NCBI GenBank assembly: GCA_023434365.1
Contig: JAEYSV010000002.1
Span: 1-64,000, forward strand
Direction of reading: 5' to 3'
Source of the DNA: Bacillota bacterium
GTDB taxonomy: Bacteria > Bacillota > Clostridia > Lachnospirales > Lachnospiraceae
Length of the DNA: 64,000 nucleotides
In this document: positions 9,415 to 17,274 of the stretch, piece by piece
Layout: each line of letters starts with the position of its first letter
Position numbering within the stretch: the stretch's first letter is position 1
Translations under genes and position numbers: made by a program
The notes under the pieces: model-generated
Seen by the model: only the letters and a program-made list of their open reading frames with translations
What the model was told of the DNA's origin: nothing
The model's database searches: none

Positions 9415-10788
9415 ATGAAATTATGGGGCGGACGCTTTACAAAGGAAACCAACCAATTAGTTCATAACTTTAATGCATCCATTTCCTTTGATCAGAAATT
9501 CTATAAACAAGATATTGAAGGGAGCATTGCGCATGTTACAATGCTTGGAAAACAAGGTATCATCTCTAATGAAGAGCAACGGCAGATTATTGATGGATTA
9601 ACTAGTATCCAAAGTGATATTGCCAATGGTACTCTCCTTATTGATCAGACCCATGAAGACATCCATAGTTTTGTGGAAGCTCACTTAATTGAACGTATTG
9701 GTGAGGCGGGTAAAAAACTGCATACCGGACGTAGTCGCAATGACCAGGTTGCACTCGATATGAAATTATATACAAGGGATGAAGTTAGAGAAGTGGATGA
9801 ATTATTAAAAGAACTTCTTGTAGTCATAAACAACATCATGGGTGAGAATCTATCCACCTATATGCCGGGCTTCACTCATTTACAAAAAGCACAGCCTATA
9901 ACATTAGCTCATCATATGGGAGCCTATTTTGAAATGTTTCGTCGTGACAGAGACCGTCTATCTGACCTCTATCAACGTATGAATTACTCTCCTCTTGGCT
10001 CAGGAGCACTGGCAGGTACGACTTATCCTCTGGACCGCGCCTACACTGCTTCATTATTAAACTTTGATGGTCCTACCTATAATTCCATGGATGGCGTATC
10101 CGACCGTGATTATCTCATCGAATTTTTAAGTGCAATGTCCATTATCATGATGCATCTAAGCCGTTTCTGTGAAGAAATCATTATCTGGAATAGCAATGAA
10201 TATCAATTTGTAGAGATTGATGATGCCTATAGTACGGGAAGCAGTATCATGCCACAAAAGAAAAATCCGGATATTGCAGAGCTTGTTCGCGGAAAAACCG
10301 GCCGTGTCTATGGTGCCTTAATGTCTTTACTGACGACAATGAAAGGATTACCTCTGGCTTATAATAAAGATATGCAGGAAGATAAGGAACTAGCCTTTGA
10401 TGCAATGGATACAGTAAAAGGATGTATCTCCTTATTTACTGGAATGCTTGCTACAATGAGTTTTCGTATGGATCAGATGGAGGCTAGCGCAAAAAATGGA
10501 TTTACGAATGCAACGGATGCTGCCGACTATCTAGTAAAAAACGGGGTACCATTCAGAGATGCACATGGCATCGTCGGACAACTCGTATTATATTGTATTG
10601 AGAAAGATATTGCTCTTGATGATATGACACTAGAAGAGTATCAGGCCATCAGCCCGGTTTTCAAAGAAGATATCTATGAAGCCATCAGTTTAGAAACCTG
10701 CGTTAATAAAAGAAATACCATTGGAGCACCAGGCCGTGAGGCAATGGCTTTGGTGGTTGCTAGGAATCAAGATTATCTATCAAAGTAA
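9415..10788 (+). CDS. argH: Argininosuccinate lyase
   Basis: A 457-residue enzyme that splits argininosuccinate into arginine and fumarate, the last step of arginine synthesis. It has LHTGRSRNDQVALD, TYMPGFTHLQKAQP and the superfamily signature GSSIMPQKKNPD with the catalytic Ser loop. The frame opens at 9400, but the ATG at 9415 (MKLWGGRFTKE) matches the family start and follows GAGG. It is unusual that argG is not adjacent; argH stands alone between a peptidase and MntP. It ends at a strong bidirectional terminator. Confidence 0.95.
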   Translation: MKLWGGRFTKETNQLVHNFNASISFDQKFYKQDIEGSIAHVTMLGKQGIISNEEQRQIIDGLTSIQSDIANGTLLIDQTHEDIHSFVEAHLIERIGEAGKKLHTGRSRNDQVALDMKLYTRDEVREVDELLKELLVVINNIMGENLSTYMPGFTHLQKAQPITLAHHMGAYFEMFRRDRDRLSDLYQRMNYSPLGSGALAGTTYPLDRAYTASLLNFDGPTYNSMDGVSDRDYLIEFLSAMSIIMMHLSRFCEEIIIWNSNEYQFVEIDDAYSTGSSIMPQKKNPDIAELVRGKTGRVYGALMSLLTTMKGLPLAYNKDMQEDKELAFDAMDTVKGCISLFTGMLATMSFRMDQMEASAKNGFTNATDAADYLVKNGVPFRDAHGIVGQLVLYCIEKDIALDDMTLEEYQAISPVFKEDIYEAISLETCVNKRNTIGAPGREAMALVVARNQDYLSK

Positions 10789-10891
10789 TGCTTAGATGAC
10801 ATAGTTTAGCATCACGAAGATTATGTTATGTAAATTATAAAGCATTTCGCTTGTATAACATAAAAACCGTCTAGTTAATTGTAACCTATCC

Positions 10892-10945
10892 AAAAAGGAG
10901 TCTAGGAAAGTGAATTCATATCACATTTGCCAGACTCCTTTTTTA
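10892..10945. terminator. Bidirectional terminator between argH and mntP
   Basis: AAAAAGGAGTCT on the left pairs with AGACTCCTTTTTT on the right, with an imperfect inner stem. A-run and T-run flank the stem, so it serves both converging genes. Confidence 0.88.
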
Positions 10946-10993
10946 TGTTTATATCTTATTTATGTTTATATCTCATTTCTATCACAATGCTTA

Positions 10994-11557
10994 TTATGTG
11001 TTAATTCCAAGATGCTCAATTAATATCTTAATACCAAGTAAAATCAGGATAACTCCTCCTGCTATCTCAGCCTTTCCTTTAAACTTTGTGCCAAACACAT
11101 TCCCGATTCCTACTCCTACCATGCTAATTAATAACGTTACAACACCAATTATAACAATAGCCAGAAGGATATTTACATTCAAAAATGCAAAGGTAACCCC
11201 AATTGCCAATGCATCTATACTAGTTGCCACTGCTAAGACAATCATTACCTTAAAACAAACGGAATGATCGATAGCTTCCTCTTCTCCACATAAGGCTTCT
11301 TTAATCATATTAACTCCAATAATCGTTAATAACCCAAAAGCTACCCAGTGATCTATTGATTTAATTTTCTCCTGAAATCCAAGTCCAAGCATATATCCAA
11401 GGAAAGGCATCAGTGCCTGAAAACTGCCAAAATACAATCCAATGATGATCATCTTTTTAATATCAAGTTTTTTCATTGACAACCCCTTGCATACAGCTAC
11501 AGCAAATGCATCCATCGCAAGCCCAACTCCAGTTAAGATTAATACCGCTGTGTTCAT
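10994..11557 (-). CDS. mntP: MntP manganese efflux pump
   Basis: A 187-residue membrane protein of the MntP family, which exports Mn2+ from the cytoplasm. It has about six membrane segments and the two Asp-containing motifs GLAMDAFAVAVCKG (from residue 12) and ATSIDALAIGVTFAF (around residue 110), where the acidic residues are required for transport in characterised MntP. A GEEE cluster lies in the central cytoplasmic loop. Upstream there is a 250-base region after the EAL gene; I looked for a yybP-ykoY manganese riboswitch there and did not find its conserved core. Confidence 0.9.
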   Translation of the reverse strand: MNTAVLILTGVGLAMDAFAVAVCKGLSMKKLDIKKMIIIGLYFGSFQALMPFLGYMLGLGFQEKIKSIDHWVAFGLLTIIGVNMIKEALCGEEEAIDHSVCFKVMIVLAVATSIDALAIGVTFAFLNVNILLAIVIIGVVTLLISMVGVGIGNVFGTKFKGKAEIAGGVILILLGIKILIEHLGINT

Positions 11558-11704
11558 TCATCCCATCCTTTCATAATATTATATTCCACTCGACTGTAAT
11601 ATAGAAACAACCTATCTCTTTTTCAATTTAACCGAACAAGATAGAGTTTCGTTTTCGATCCTCGTGGAGCATTTTTATTTCATAGAATACAATCTCCTAT
11701 GAAA

Positions 11705-11745
11705 TAAAAAAGACCTAACTGTAGTATCTCTACAGATAGGTCTTG
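11705..11745 (-). terminator. Terminator of the GGDEF/EAL gene
   Basis: On the minus strand, AAGACCTATCTGTAG pairs with CTACAGTTAGGTCTT followed by a T-run. A second small hairpin (ATTTCATAG / CTATGAAAT, about 11689-11708) follows and may strengthen it. Confidence 0.82.
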
Positions 11746-11808
11746 CTACTGCTTCTCATACCTAGACCATTATAGCTGTCCGCTATTATTGCGTCAAGCT
11801 ATCCTACC

Positions 11809-13257
11809 TTAACACGGAAACAATAATTGTTCTAATTGTTCTTCCGGCATTGGCCTAGCAAAATAGTAACCCTGCACCGAATCACACCTTGTTTCCTTAA
11901 GAAAATGTACTTGTTCTATTGTCTCAATTCCTTCCGCTACAATGTTTAGTCTTAGGTGTTGTATCATCGCTATAATATCGCGGACTATGATCTGTCCTTT
12001 CGATTCTTTATCAATAATTCGAAACAGGTCGCCATCTAATTTTACGGTATCAATTGATAGATCTTTTAACAGGTTAAGTGTGGAGTAGCCAGCACCAAAA
12101 TCATCCATCGATACACAGAATCCAATGTCTCTTAGTTTCTTAATTGTATTAATTAGTGTTATTTTATCATCAAAAAGCACACTTTCCGTAAGCTCCAACT
12201 CAATATAATGATATGGAATCTCATAACGGTCAACGATTTCCTTGATCTCCTTTACCAAATCCGGGTTAAAAAGGTGAATCCTGGACATATTAACCGAAAT
12301 TCTTAACATTGGAATATTATTTTCCTTCCATTTGCGTAACTTCTGACAAACCTTTTCAATTACATAATAATCTAATTTGACGACAAACCCATTCCGCTCA
12401 AAAAGTGGAATGAACTCACCCGGCAGTATCATCTCGTTATTAGAATTTTTCCAACGAACCAATGCTTCTGCCCCAGTAATTGAGTTGCTTTCTAAACTAT
12501 ATTTTGGCTGGTAATAAACTATGAACTCGCCATTAGAAAGGGCTTCCTCCATATGGTTTTCAATGGCTAACTCCCGTTCAATCGTATCAACCTTATTCTG
12601 GTCAAAATAATAAATCTTTTCATTAAACCTTTTTTTATTGGATAAACGAGCCATGGATGAATAGTCATTGGCGCGATTTATTGTAATCTCTTTTCGTTCA
12701 ATTACATAAACTCCAAACGTAAACCGCAAATTTTGATTTTCGCTTAGTGCTTCTAAGTGCTTGTTAAGTTCAATTAACCGATTGCTACACTCTTCTTTTG
12801 AAGTATAATACATCAACAGATTAAACTGGTCCGCCTGGTATCTTCCAAACAATTCGCCCTTTTTAACAAAGCCAGCTAACACCTGGGCAATCTGAGTCAG
12901 TAACCAATCTCCTCTTTCATCGGAGTCTAATTTATTCACATTACGGAAACGCACCAAATCAAGGGAAACCATGGCATAAGTACCAGATGGATTCTTTTGT
13001 ACTTTTTTGGTCGCTTTGTTAATAAAATTATTCCAATTGTCTATTTTAATTATGCCATCGTACTGAAGCATACGATAACTTCTAAAGCTTTCAGAAAGGC
13101 CAACAATCATAAGCATAATAACAATGAAAGCTAGGTAATAATACTTGCTCTCCCGTAAATGCTCAATCAATATCAAGTTAAGAATTCCTGGTATGATTAG
13201 TGCGACAACTTTCGCCAAAAACAGGTATGTATTCGCATCAGAAGTGTATTTTTTCAT
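11809..13257 (-). CDS. Membrane-anchored c-di-GMP phosphodiesterase (degenerate GGDEF plus EAL)
   Basis: A 482-residue signalling protein. Residues ~10-60 hold two membrane segments, residues ~85-215 a GGDEF-like domain, and residues ~230-480 an EAL domain. The GGDEF active site reads GRYQADQF, so cyclase activity is probably lost. The EAL domain keeps all key motifs: EALVRW, SVNMSR, ELTES, DDFGAGYS, the Lys of VKLDGD, EGIET and QGYYFARP, and should hydrolyse c-di-GMP. The degenerate GGDEF may bind GTP and regulate the EAL domain, as in known tandem proteins. There is no sensory domain beyond the short membrane anchor. The gene is monocistronic with its own terminator. Confidence 0.9.
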   Translation of the reverse strand: MKKYTSDANTYLFLAKVVALIIPGILNLILIEHLRESKYYYLAFIVIMLMIVGLSESFRSYRMLQYDGIIKIDNWNNFINKATKKVQKNPSGTYAMVSLDLVRFRNVNKLDSDERGDWLLTQIAQVLAGFVKKGELFGRYQADQFNLLMYYTSKEECSNRLIELNKHLEALSENQNLRFTFGVYVIERKEITINRANDYSSMARLSNKKRFNEKIYYFDQNKVDTIERELAIENHMEEALSNGEFIVYYQPKYSLESNSITGAEALVRWKNSNNEMILPGEFIPLFERNGFVVKLDYYVIEKVCQKLRKWKENNIPMLRISVNMSRIHLFNPDLVKEIKEIVDRYEIPYHYIELELTESVLFDDKITLINTIKKLRDIGFCVSMDDFGAGYSTLNLLKDLSIDTVKLDGDLFRIIDKESKGQIIVRDIIAMIQHLRLNIVAEGIETIEQVHFLKETRCDSVQGYYFARPMPEEQLEQLLFPC

Positions 13258-13474
13258 CAGTTTACTTCCTTTTCCTATGCAAGTATTTTAATATAAGGAA
13301 TTCCCTCGACCAAAGCCGTGGACCAATTTCTCGAATTTTCGTCTGTGTATAATAATTCATTGAATTGCTAATTCTACTGCATCTCTATTGTACCAAGTAT
13401 TGAGTTATTATGTCAAACGATTATTCAAATTGTTTCATAACTTTTGTAGCATCATGTCGATTGTTTGTTTTATC

Positions 13475-13515
13475 AAAAAAAACGAGCAAGTATCCTCAAA
13501 CGAACACTTGCTCTT
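13475..13515 (-). terminator. glnN terminator
   Basis: On the minus strand AAGAGCAAGTGTTCG... pairs with ACTTGCTCG and is followed by eight T residues, 30 bases after the glnN stop. Confidence 0.85.
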
Positions 13516-13546
13516 ACTTTTTTTATCTTACTTAATATTTCATTAT

Positions 13547-15664
13547 TTATACATCAAATAACAGGTCGCCATATGTTGGAACTGGCCATAATTCTTTTGA
13601 AACAATCAATTCTAATTCATCAACAGGTGCTCTCAAATCTCTCATTTTATCACATACTACATCTTTAAAATAAGCAGCTTGAGCAACTCCCTCTTCTAAT
13701 TTAGAAGCTGTAGCAATGGATTCCTGTAACTGAACTAATGCTACCTTAGTCTTAGCTAACAGATCAGAAGCTGTGGTTAATAGTTCTGTCTGCACACTGA
13801 CATCTGCCGTTGGAACAGCTGCTTTTACGCTGATAATACTGTCTGCCAGTGATTTCACATAACTGATAACAGCAGGAATATACTTCTTAGCTGCCATGTC
13901 AGCCATTGTTTTTGCTTCAATATTAATTGCTTTTGAATACAATTCATAATGAATTTCCACACGGGAATGAAGCTCTGATTCAGTTAATACACCAAACTTC
14001 TGAAACATTGCAATAGCCTTTGGTGATACCAAGGATGGAATAGCATCTACCATAGTTTTGACATTTGGAAGTCCTCTTCTCTCAGCCTCTTCTACCCATG
14101 CATCCGCATAACCATTCCCATTAAAGATTACTCTTTGATGATCGGTAAATGTTTTCTTAATCATATCATGAACTGCAATATCAAAATCATCCGCTTTTTC
14201 TAACTCATCTGCCATATCAGATAAAACATCAGCAACAATCGTATTTAATACAGTATTGGATCCCGCTATTGACATACTACTAGCAACCATACGGAACTCA
14301 AACTTATTGCCAGTGAATGCAAATGGAGATGTACGATTACGGTCAGTTGCATCTTTTGCTAACTCAGGAATTGTATGCACACCAGTATTTAATTTGCCTC
14401 CCTGTTTACTTGAAGTCGCTTCACCAGTTTCAACTAACTGTTTTACTACATCCTCTAGCTGTTCGCCAAGGAATATCGAAATAATCGCAGGTGGTGCTTC
14501 ATTGGCTCCAAGTCTGTGATCATTGCCAGGATTGCTCGCTGACATTCTAAGTAATGCAGCATTCTCATCAACTGCTTTTACAACAGCTGCTAAGAATAGT
14601 AAGAATTGAATATTCTCGTGAGGAGTTTTTCCTGGGTCCAACAAATTCTTACCAGTATTCGTTACTAAAGACCAGTTATTGTGCTTACCAGAACCATTTA
14701 CTCCTGCAAATGGTTTTTCATGAAGCAGACATTCTAAACCATGACGTTTCGCCACTTTCTTCATGATTTCCATTACTAACTGATTGTGATCGGTTGCAAT
14801 ATTTGCAGTCGAATAAATTGGAGCCATCTCGTGTTGCGCAGGTGCCACTTCGTTATGCTGAGTCTTCGCTAAAATACCAAGTCTCCAACACTCCAAATTG
14901 ATTTCCTTCATAAAGGCTGCAATTTTTTCTTTTATCGAACCAAAGTAATGATCGTCAAGTTCCTGGCCTTTTGGAGGCATTGCACCAAATAAAGTACGGC
15001 CAGCATATTTCAAATCATCTCGTTTTAAGAATTTTTCTCTGTCTACTAAGAAATATTCCTGCTCTGGACCAACAGAACAACTAACATTGGTTACATTCTG
15101 ATAGCCAAATAATCTTACGATACGAACTGCCTGAGTAGAAATAGCTTCCATCGAACGAAGAAGCGGCGTTTTCTTATCAAGTGCCTCACCAGTATAGGAA
15201 CAGAAAGCAGTAGGAATACAAAGAGTTACACCAGCCGCATCCCTTTTTAAGAAGGCAGGTGAGGTACAATCCCAGGCAGTATATCCTCTTGCTTCAAAGG
15301 TAGCTCTTAACCCACCGGATGGGAAAGACGAAGCATCTGGCTCTCCTTTGATTAATTCTTTTCCTGAGAATTCCATGATTATCTTACCATCTCCAATTGG
15401 AGCAAGGAAAGCATCATGCTTTTCAGCGGTTACCCCTGTCATTGGCTGAAACCAGTGAGTATAATGTGTTGCACCATTTTCCAGTGCCCATTCTTTCATT
15501 GCGTGTGCTACTACATTGGCTACTTCTGGCGCTAATTCATCCCCATTCTCTATCGTTGCCTTTAACGCTTGGTAGGTTTTCTTAGGTAATCGTTCCTGCA
15601 TCACAGAATCATTGAATACATCTACACCAAACACGTCTTGAATAACATTTTTCTCCATACTCAT
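13547..15664 (-). CDS. glnN: Type III glutamine synthetase
   Basis: A 705-residue ATP-dependent enzyme making glutamine from glutamate and ammonia. The length (about 700, versus 450 for type I) and motifs such as SFPSGGLRATFEARGYTAWD, GPEQEYFLVD, KTQHNEVAPAQHE, GVNGSGKHNNWS, NDHRLGANEAPPAIIS and NRTSPFAFTGNKFEFR identify the GSIII class found in Bacteroides, cyanobacteria and many Clostridia. GSIII acts as dodecamers of two stacked hexamers and is not adenylylated. The gene is preceded by a ~360-base leader with an internal terminator, which implies transcriptional attenuation control. Start: ATG with GAAGGAAGG seven bases upstream. Confidence 0.95.
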   Translation of the reverse strand: MSMEKNVIQDVFGVDVFNDSVMQERLPKKTYQALKATIENGDELAPEVANVVAHAMKEWALENGATHYTHWFQPMTGVTAEKHDAFLAPIGDGKIIMEFSGKELIKGEPDASSFPSGGLRATFEARGYTAWDCTSPAFLKRDAAGVTLCIPTAFCSYTGEALDKKTPLLRSMEAISTQAVRIVRLFGYQNVTNVSCSVGPEQEYFLVDREKFLKRDDLKYAGRTLFGAMPPKGQELDDHYFGSIKEKIAAFMKEINLECWRLGILAKTQHNEVAPAQHEMAPIYSTANIATDHNQLVMEIMKKVAKRHGLECLLHEKPFAGVNGSGKHNNWSLVTNTGKNLLDPGKTPHENIQFLLFLAAVVKAVDENAALLRMSASNPGNDHRLGANEAPPAIISIFLGEQLEDVVKQLVETGEATSSKQGGKLNTGVHTIPELAKDATDRNRTSPFAFTGNKFEFRMVASSMSIAGSNTVLNTIVADVLSDMADELEKADDFDIAVHDMIKKTFTDHQRVIFNGNGYADAWVEEAERRGLPNVKTMVDAIPSLVSPKAIAMFQKFGVLTESELHSRVEIHYELYSKAINIEAKTMADMAAKKYIPAVISYVKSLADSIISVKAAVPTADVSVQTELLTTASDLLAKTKVALVQLQESIATASKLEEGVAQAAYFKDVVCDKMRDLRAPVDELELIVSKELWPVPTYGDLLFDV

Positions 15665-15791
15665 TACCTTCCTTCTTACTATTTATTCCTTTTACAATAA
15701 CATTTTGCTATACGTTACTTTTACTTATTTTATCTTAGTCAGATACCATCAACCAAGACTAAAGCCTCCAGTGGATGCCTTAAAAATAAAT

Positions 15792-15873
15792 AAAAAGGCG
15801 TTCTCAAAAACTTGAGAACACCTTTGTTCATGAATAGCTTTTCGCTTATTAGTAAAATACCACTTTTTATTAA
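15792..15873 (-). promoter_or_regulatory. glnN leader: tandem hairpins ending in an attenuator terminator
   Basis: In the minus-strand transcript three elements follow each other. A 9-bp stem (one A.C mismatch) with loop AGTGGTA lies at 15849-15873. A short stem GAAC/GTTC with six-base loop AAAGGT lies at 15816-15829. An intrinsic terminator (AAAGGTGTTCTC pairing with GAGAACGCCTTT, then T-run) lies at 15792-15825. The second small hairpin shares its 3' half with the terminator stem, so the two exclude each other. Two loops with A at position 1 and G at position 4 upstream of a terminator are the features of ANTAR-protein antiterminators. That function is inference; the terminator between promoter and gene is seen directly. 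The elements lie about 130-210 bases before the glnN start. Confidence 0.55.
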
Positions 15874-16031
15874 AAAAGAAAAGACTTTTTTTATAAAATA
15901 GATAAAGTCCTTACTTTTTTAATTTAGGTATTAATTGTTACTTAATCAGCATGCTACTATCAGGCCATCTATGTTCTCTATAAAACGAGAAACTACTTAA
16001 TAAAATTAATCTCTACCAATAACTTTTCCCT

Positions 16032-16040
16032 ATTATAGCA
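16032..16040 (-). promoter_or_regulatory. Probable glnN promoter (extended -10)
   Basis: TGCTATAAT on the minus strand, an extended -10 element. No good -35 hexamer at the usual distance. It would give a leader of about 360 bases. The rest of 15874-16180 shows a small hairpin (GTTTCTC/GAGAAC, about 15975-15995) and nothing else I can name. Confidence 0.5.
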
Positions 16041-16182
16041 CACTGACCTTAACAAAATAAAGCTATAAATCATTATATTCGCAAAAACCGGAAATGTGAC
16101 TAACAACCCCCCAAAATATAAGGTGTCCTTATACAATATAACCATCATATAAGCACACCTTCACACATCCCATATCCTTTTT

Positions 16183-16380
16183 ATCTCATATCTTCGTATC
16201 TCTTATCTTTGTATCTCTTATCTCTTCACTCTTCGGTCTTCACTATCTTTTCTATCTCTTCACTCTTCACTCTTATCTCTTCACTATCTTTTAAAGCCTC
16301 TTCACTCTTCACTATTCACTATCTTTTCCGCTCTTCACTCTTCGTTCTTCACTGCCCTTTTTCACTTTTCACTATCTTTA
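16183..16380 (-). repeat. Purine-rich tandem repeat tract (GAAGAGTGAAGAG type) at the 3' end of mscS
   Basis: On the plus strand the tract is a run of TCTCTTCAC, TCTTCACTC and TCACTATCTTTT units with small variations; on the transcribed minus strand it reads AAAGATAGTGAA, GAGTGAAGAG, AGATAAGAG. It overlaps the last ~10 codons of mscS, including the stop at 16349, and continues ~165 bases downstream. A very similar tract sits at the end of leuD (42221-42467). No terminator-like stem is visible inside it. Confidence 0.85.
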
Positions 16381-17212
16381 CGTCCACTTTATTATGTGGT
16401 ATTTCAATATTCGCATCATCAAAGTGTGTTTTAATCATTTCCAAAATCTCCATCTTAGCTGGCCAATAATTATCAGTAGCAACCCATATACGGAATGTTA
16501 CATGCATCGAACTAGACTCCAAACTACTTATAAAAATATCTATATCATTTTCCGGTAGCACATATTCACAAGAAGTTGCAATCCGAAGCAGAATATTTCT
16601 TACCTCACTAATATCTGTAGAATATGAAATAGGTATCGATGTATCCAGTCGTCGAATCGGTTCATTCGTCACATTGATGATATCTGAATTGGATAAGGTA
16701 CCATTTGGCAAGATGACCAGTCGATTGTCTGCGGTTAACAGTCTGGTGTTAAAGATATCAATTCGTTGCACTGTTCCCTCACGATTGTCAGTAATGATAT
16801 AATCCCCGACTTTAAATGGCTTTACAAGTAGGATTAATACCCCTCCTGCAAAGTTTGAAAGACTACCTTGTAGCGCAAGCCCAATAGCCAGACCTGCAGA
16901 ACCAATTAAGGCAACAATCGAGCTGGTTTCTAATCCAAGAATTCCTGCAATAAATACTGACAATATGATATATAAAATTATTCGGGCCACCGATAACAAA
17001 AAATGCGTTGGTCCATCCTCCAACTTAGATCGTTGAAAAGATACGTTTAATAATTTGCAGATCCATTTGATTAGCTGCCTTCCAATTAAAAAAACAATTA
17101 AAGAGACTAATAGTGATTTGCCGAGGTCAATAGCACCTGGTATAAACACATCCTGAAACCATTGCTCGATAGCAGTCAAATCTACTTCATTCCCCTGGTT
17201 TAATAATAACAT
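16349..17212 (-). CDS. MscS-family mechanosensitive channel
   Basis: A 287-residue small-conductance mechanosensitive channel protein that opens under membrane tension to release osmolytes. It has three membrane segments in the first ~110 residues, the Gly/Ala-rich pore helix (GSAGLAIGLALQGSLSNFAGGVLIL, quoted in part: GLAIGLALQGSLSNFAGG), then the beta domain (KPFKVGDYI, GTVQRIDIFNT, LPNGTLSN) and a C-terminal alpha/beta domain. The final residues KIVKSEKGQ are read from the purine-rich repeat tract that follows, so the native C-terminus has been replaced or extended by repeat sequence. It lies downstream of glgB with a 62-base gap; co-transcription is possible. Confidence 0.92.
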   Translation of the reverse strand: MLLLNQGNEVDLTAIEQWFQDVFIPGAIDLGKSLLVSLIVFLIGRQLIKWICKLLNVSFQRSKLEDGPTHFLLSVARIILYIILSVFIAGILGLETSSIVALIGSAGLAIGLALQGSLSNFAGGVLILLVKPFKVGDYIITDNREGTVQRIDIFNTRLLTADNRLVILPNGTLSNSDIINVTNEPIRRLDTSIPISYSTDISEVRNILLRIATSCEYVLPENDIDIFISSLESSSMHVTFRIWVATDNYWPAKMEILEMIKTHFDDANIEIPHNKVDVKIVKSEKGQ

Positions 17213-17274
17213 TGCTGTTCTCCTTTCGCTAGTTCTATCCCTAGGATATCTGATTCGCCCACACTCAATTTCGC

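Noticed and set aside
11558..11704. yybP-ykoY manganese riboswitch before mntP
   Set aside because: The conserved core of that riboswitch is not present; only the terminator of the upstream gene and a small hairpin are visible.
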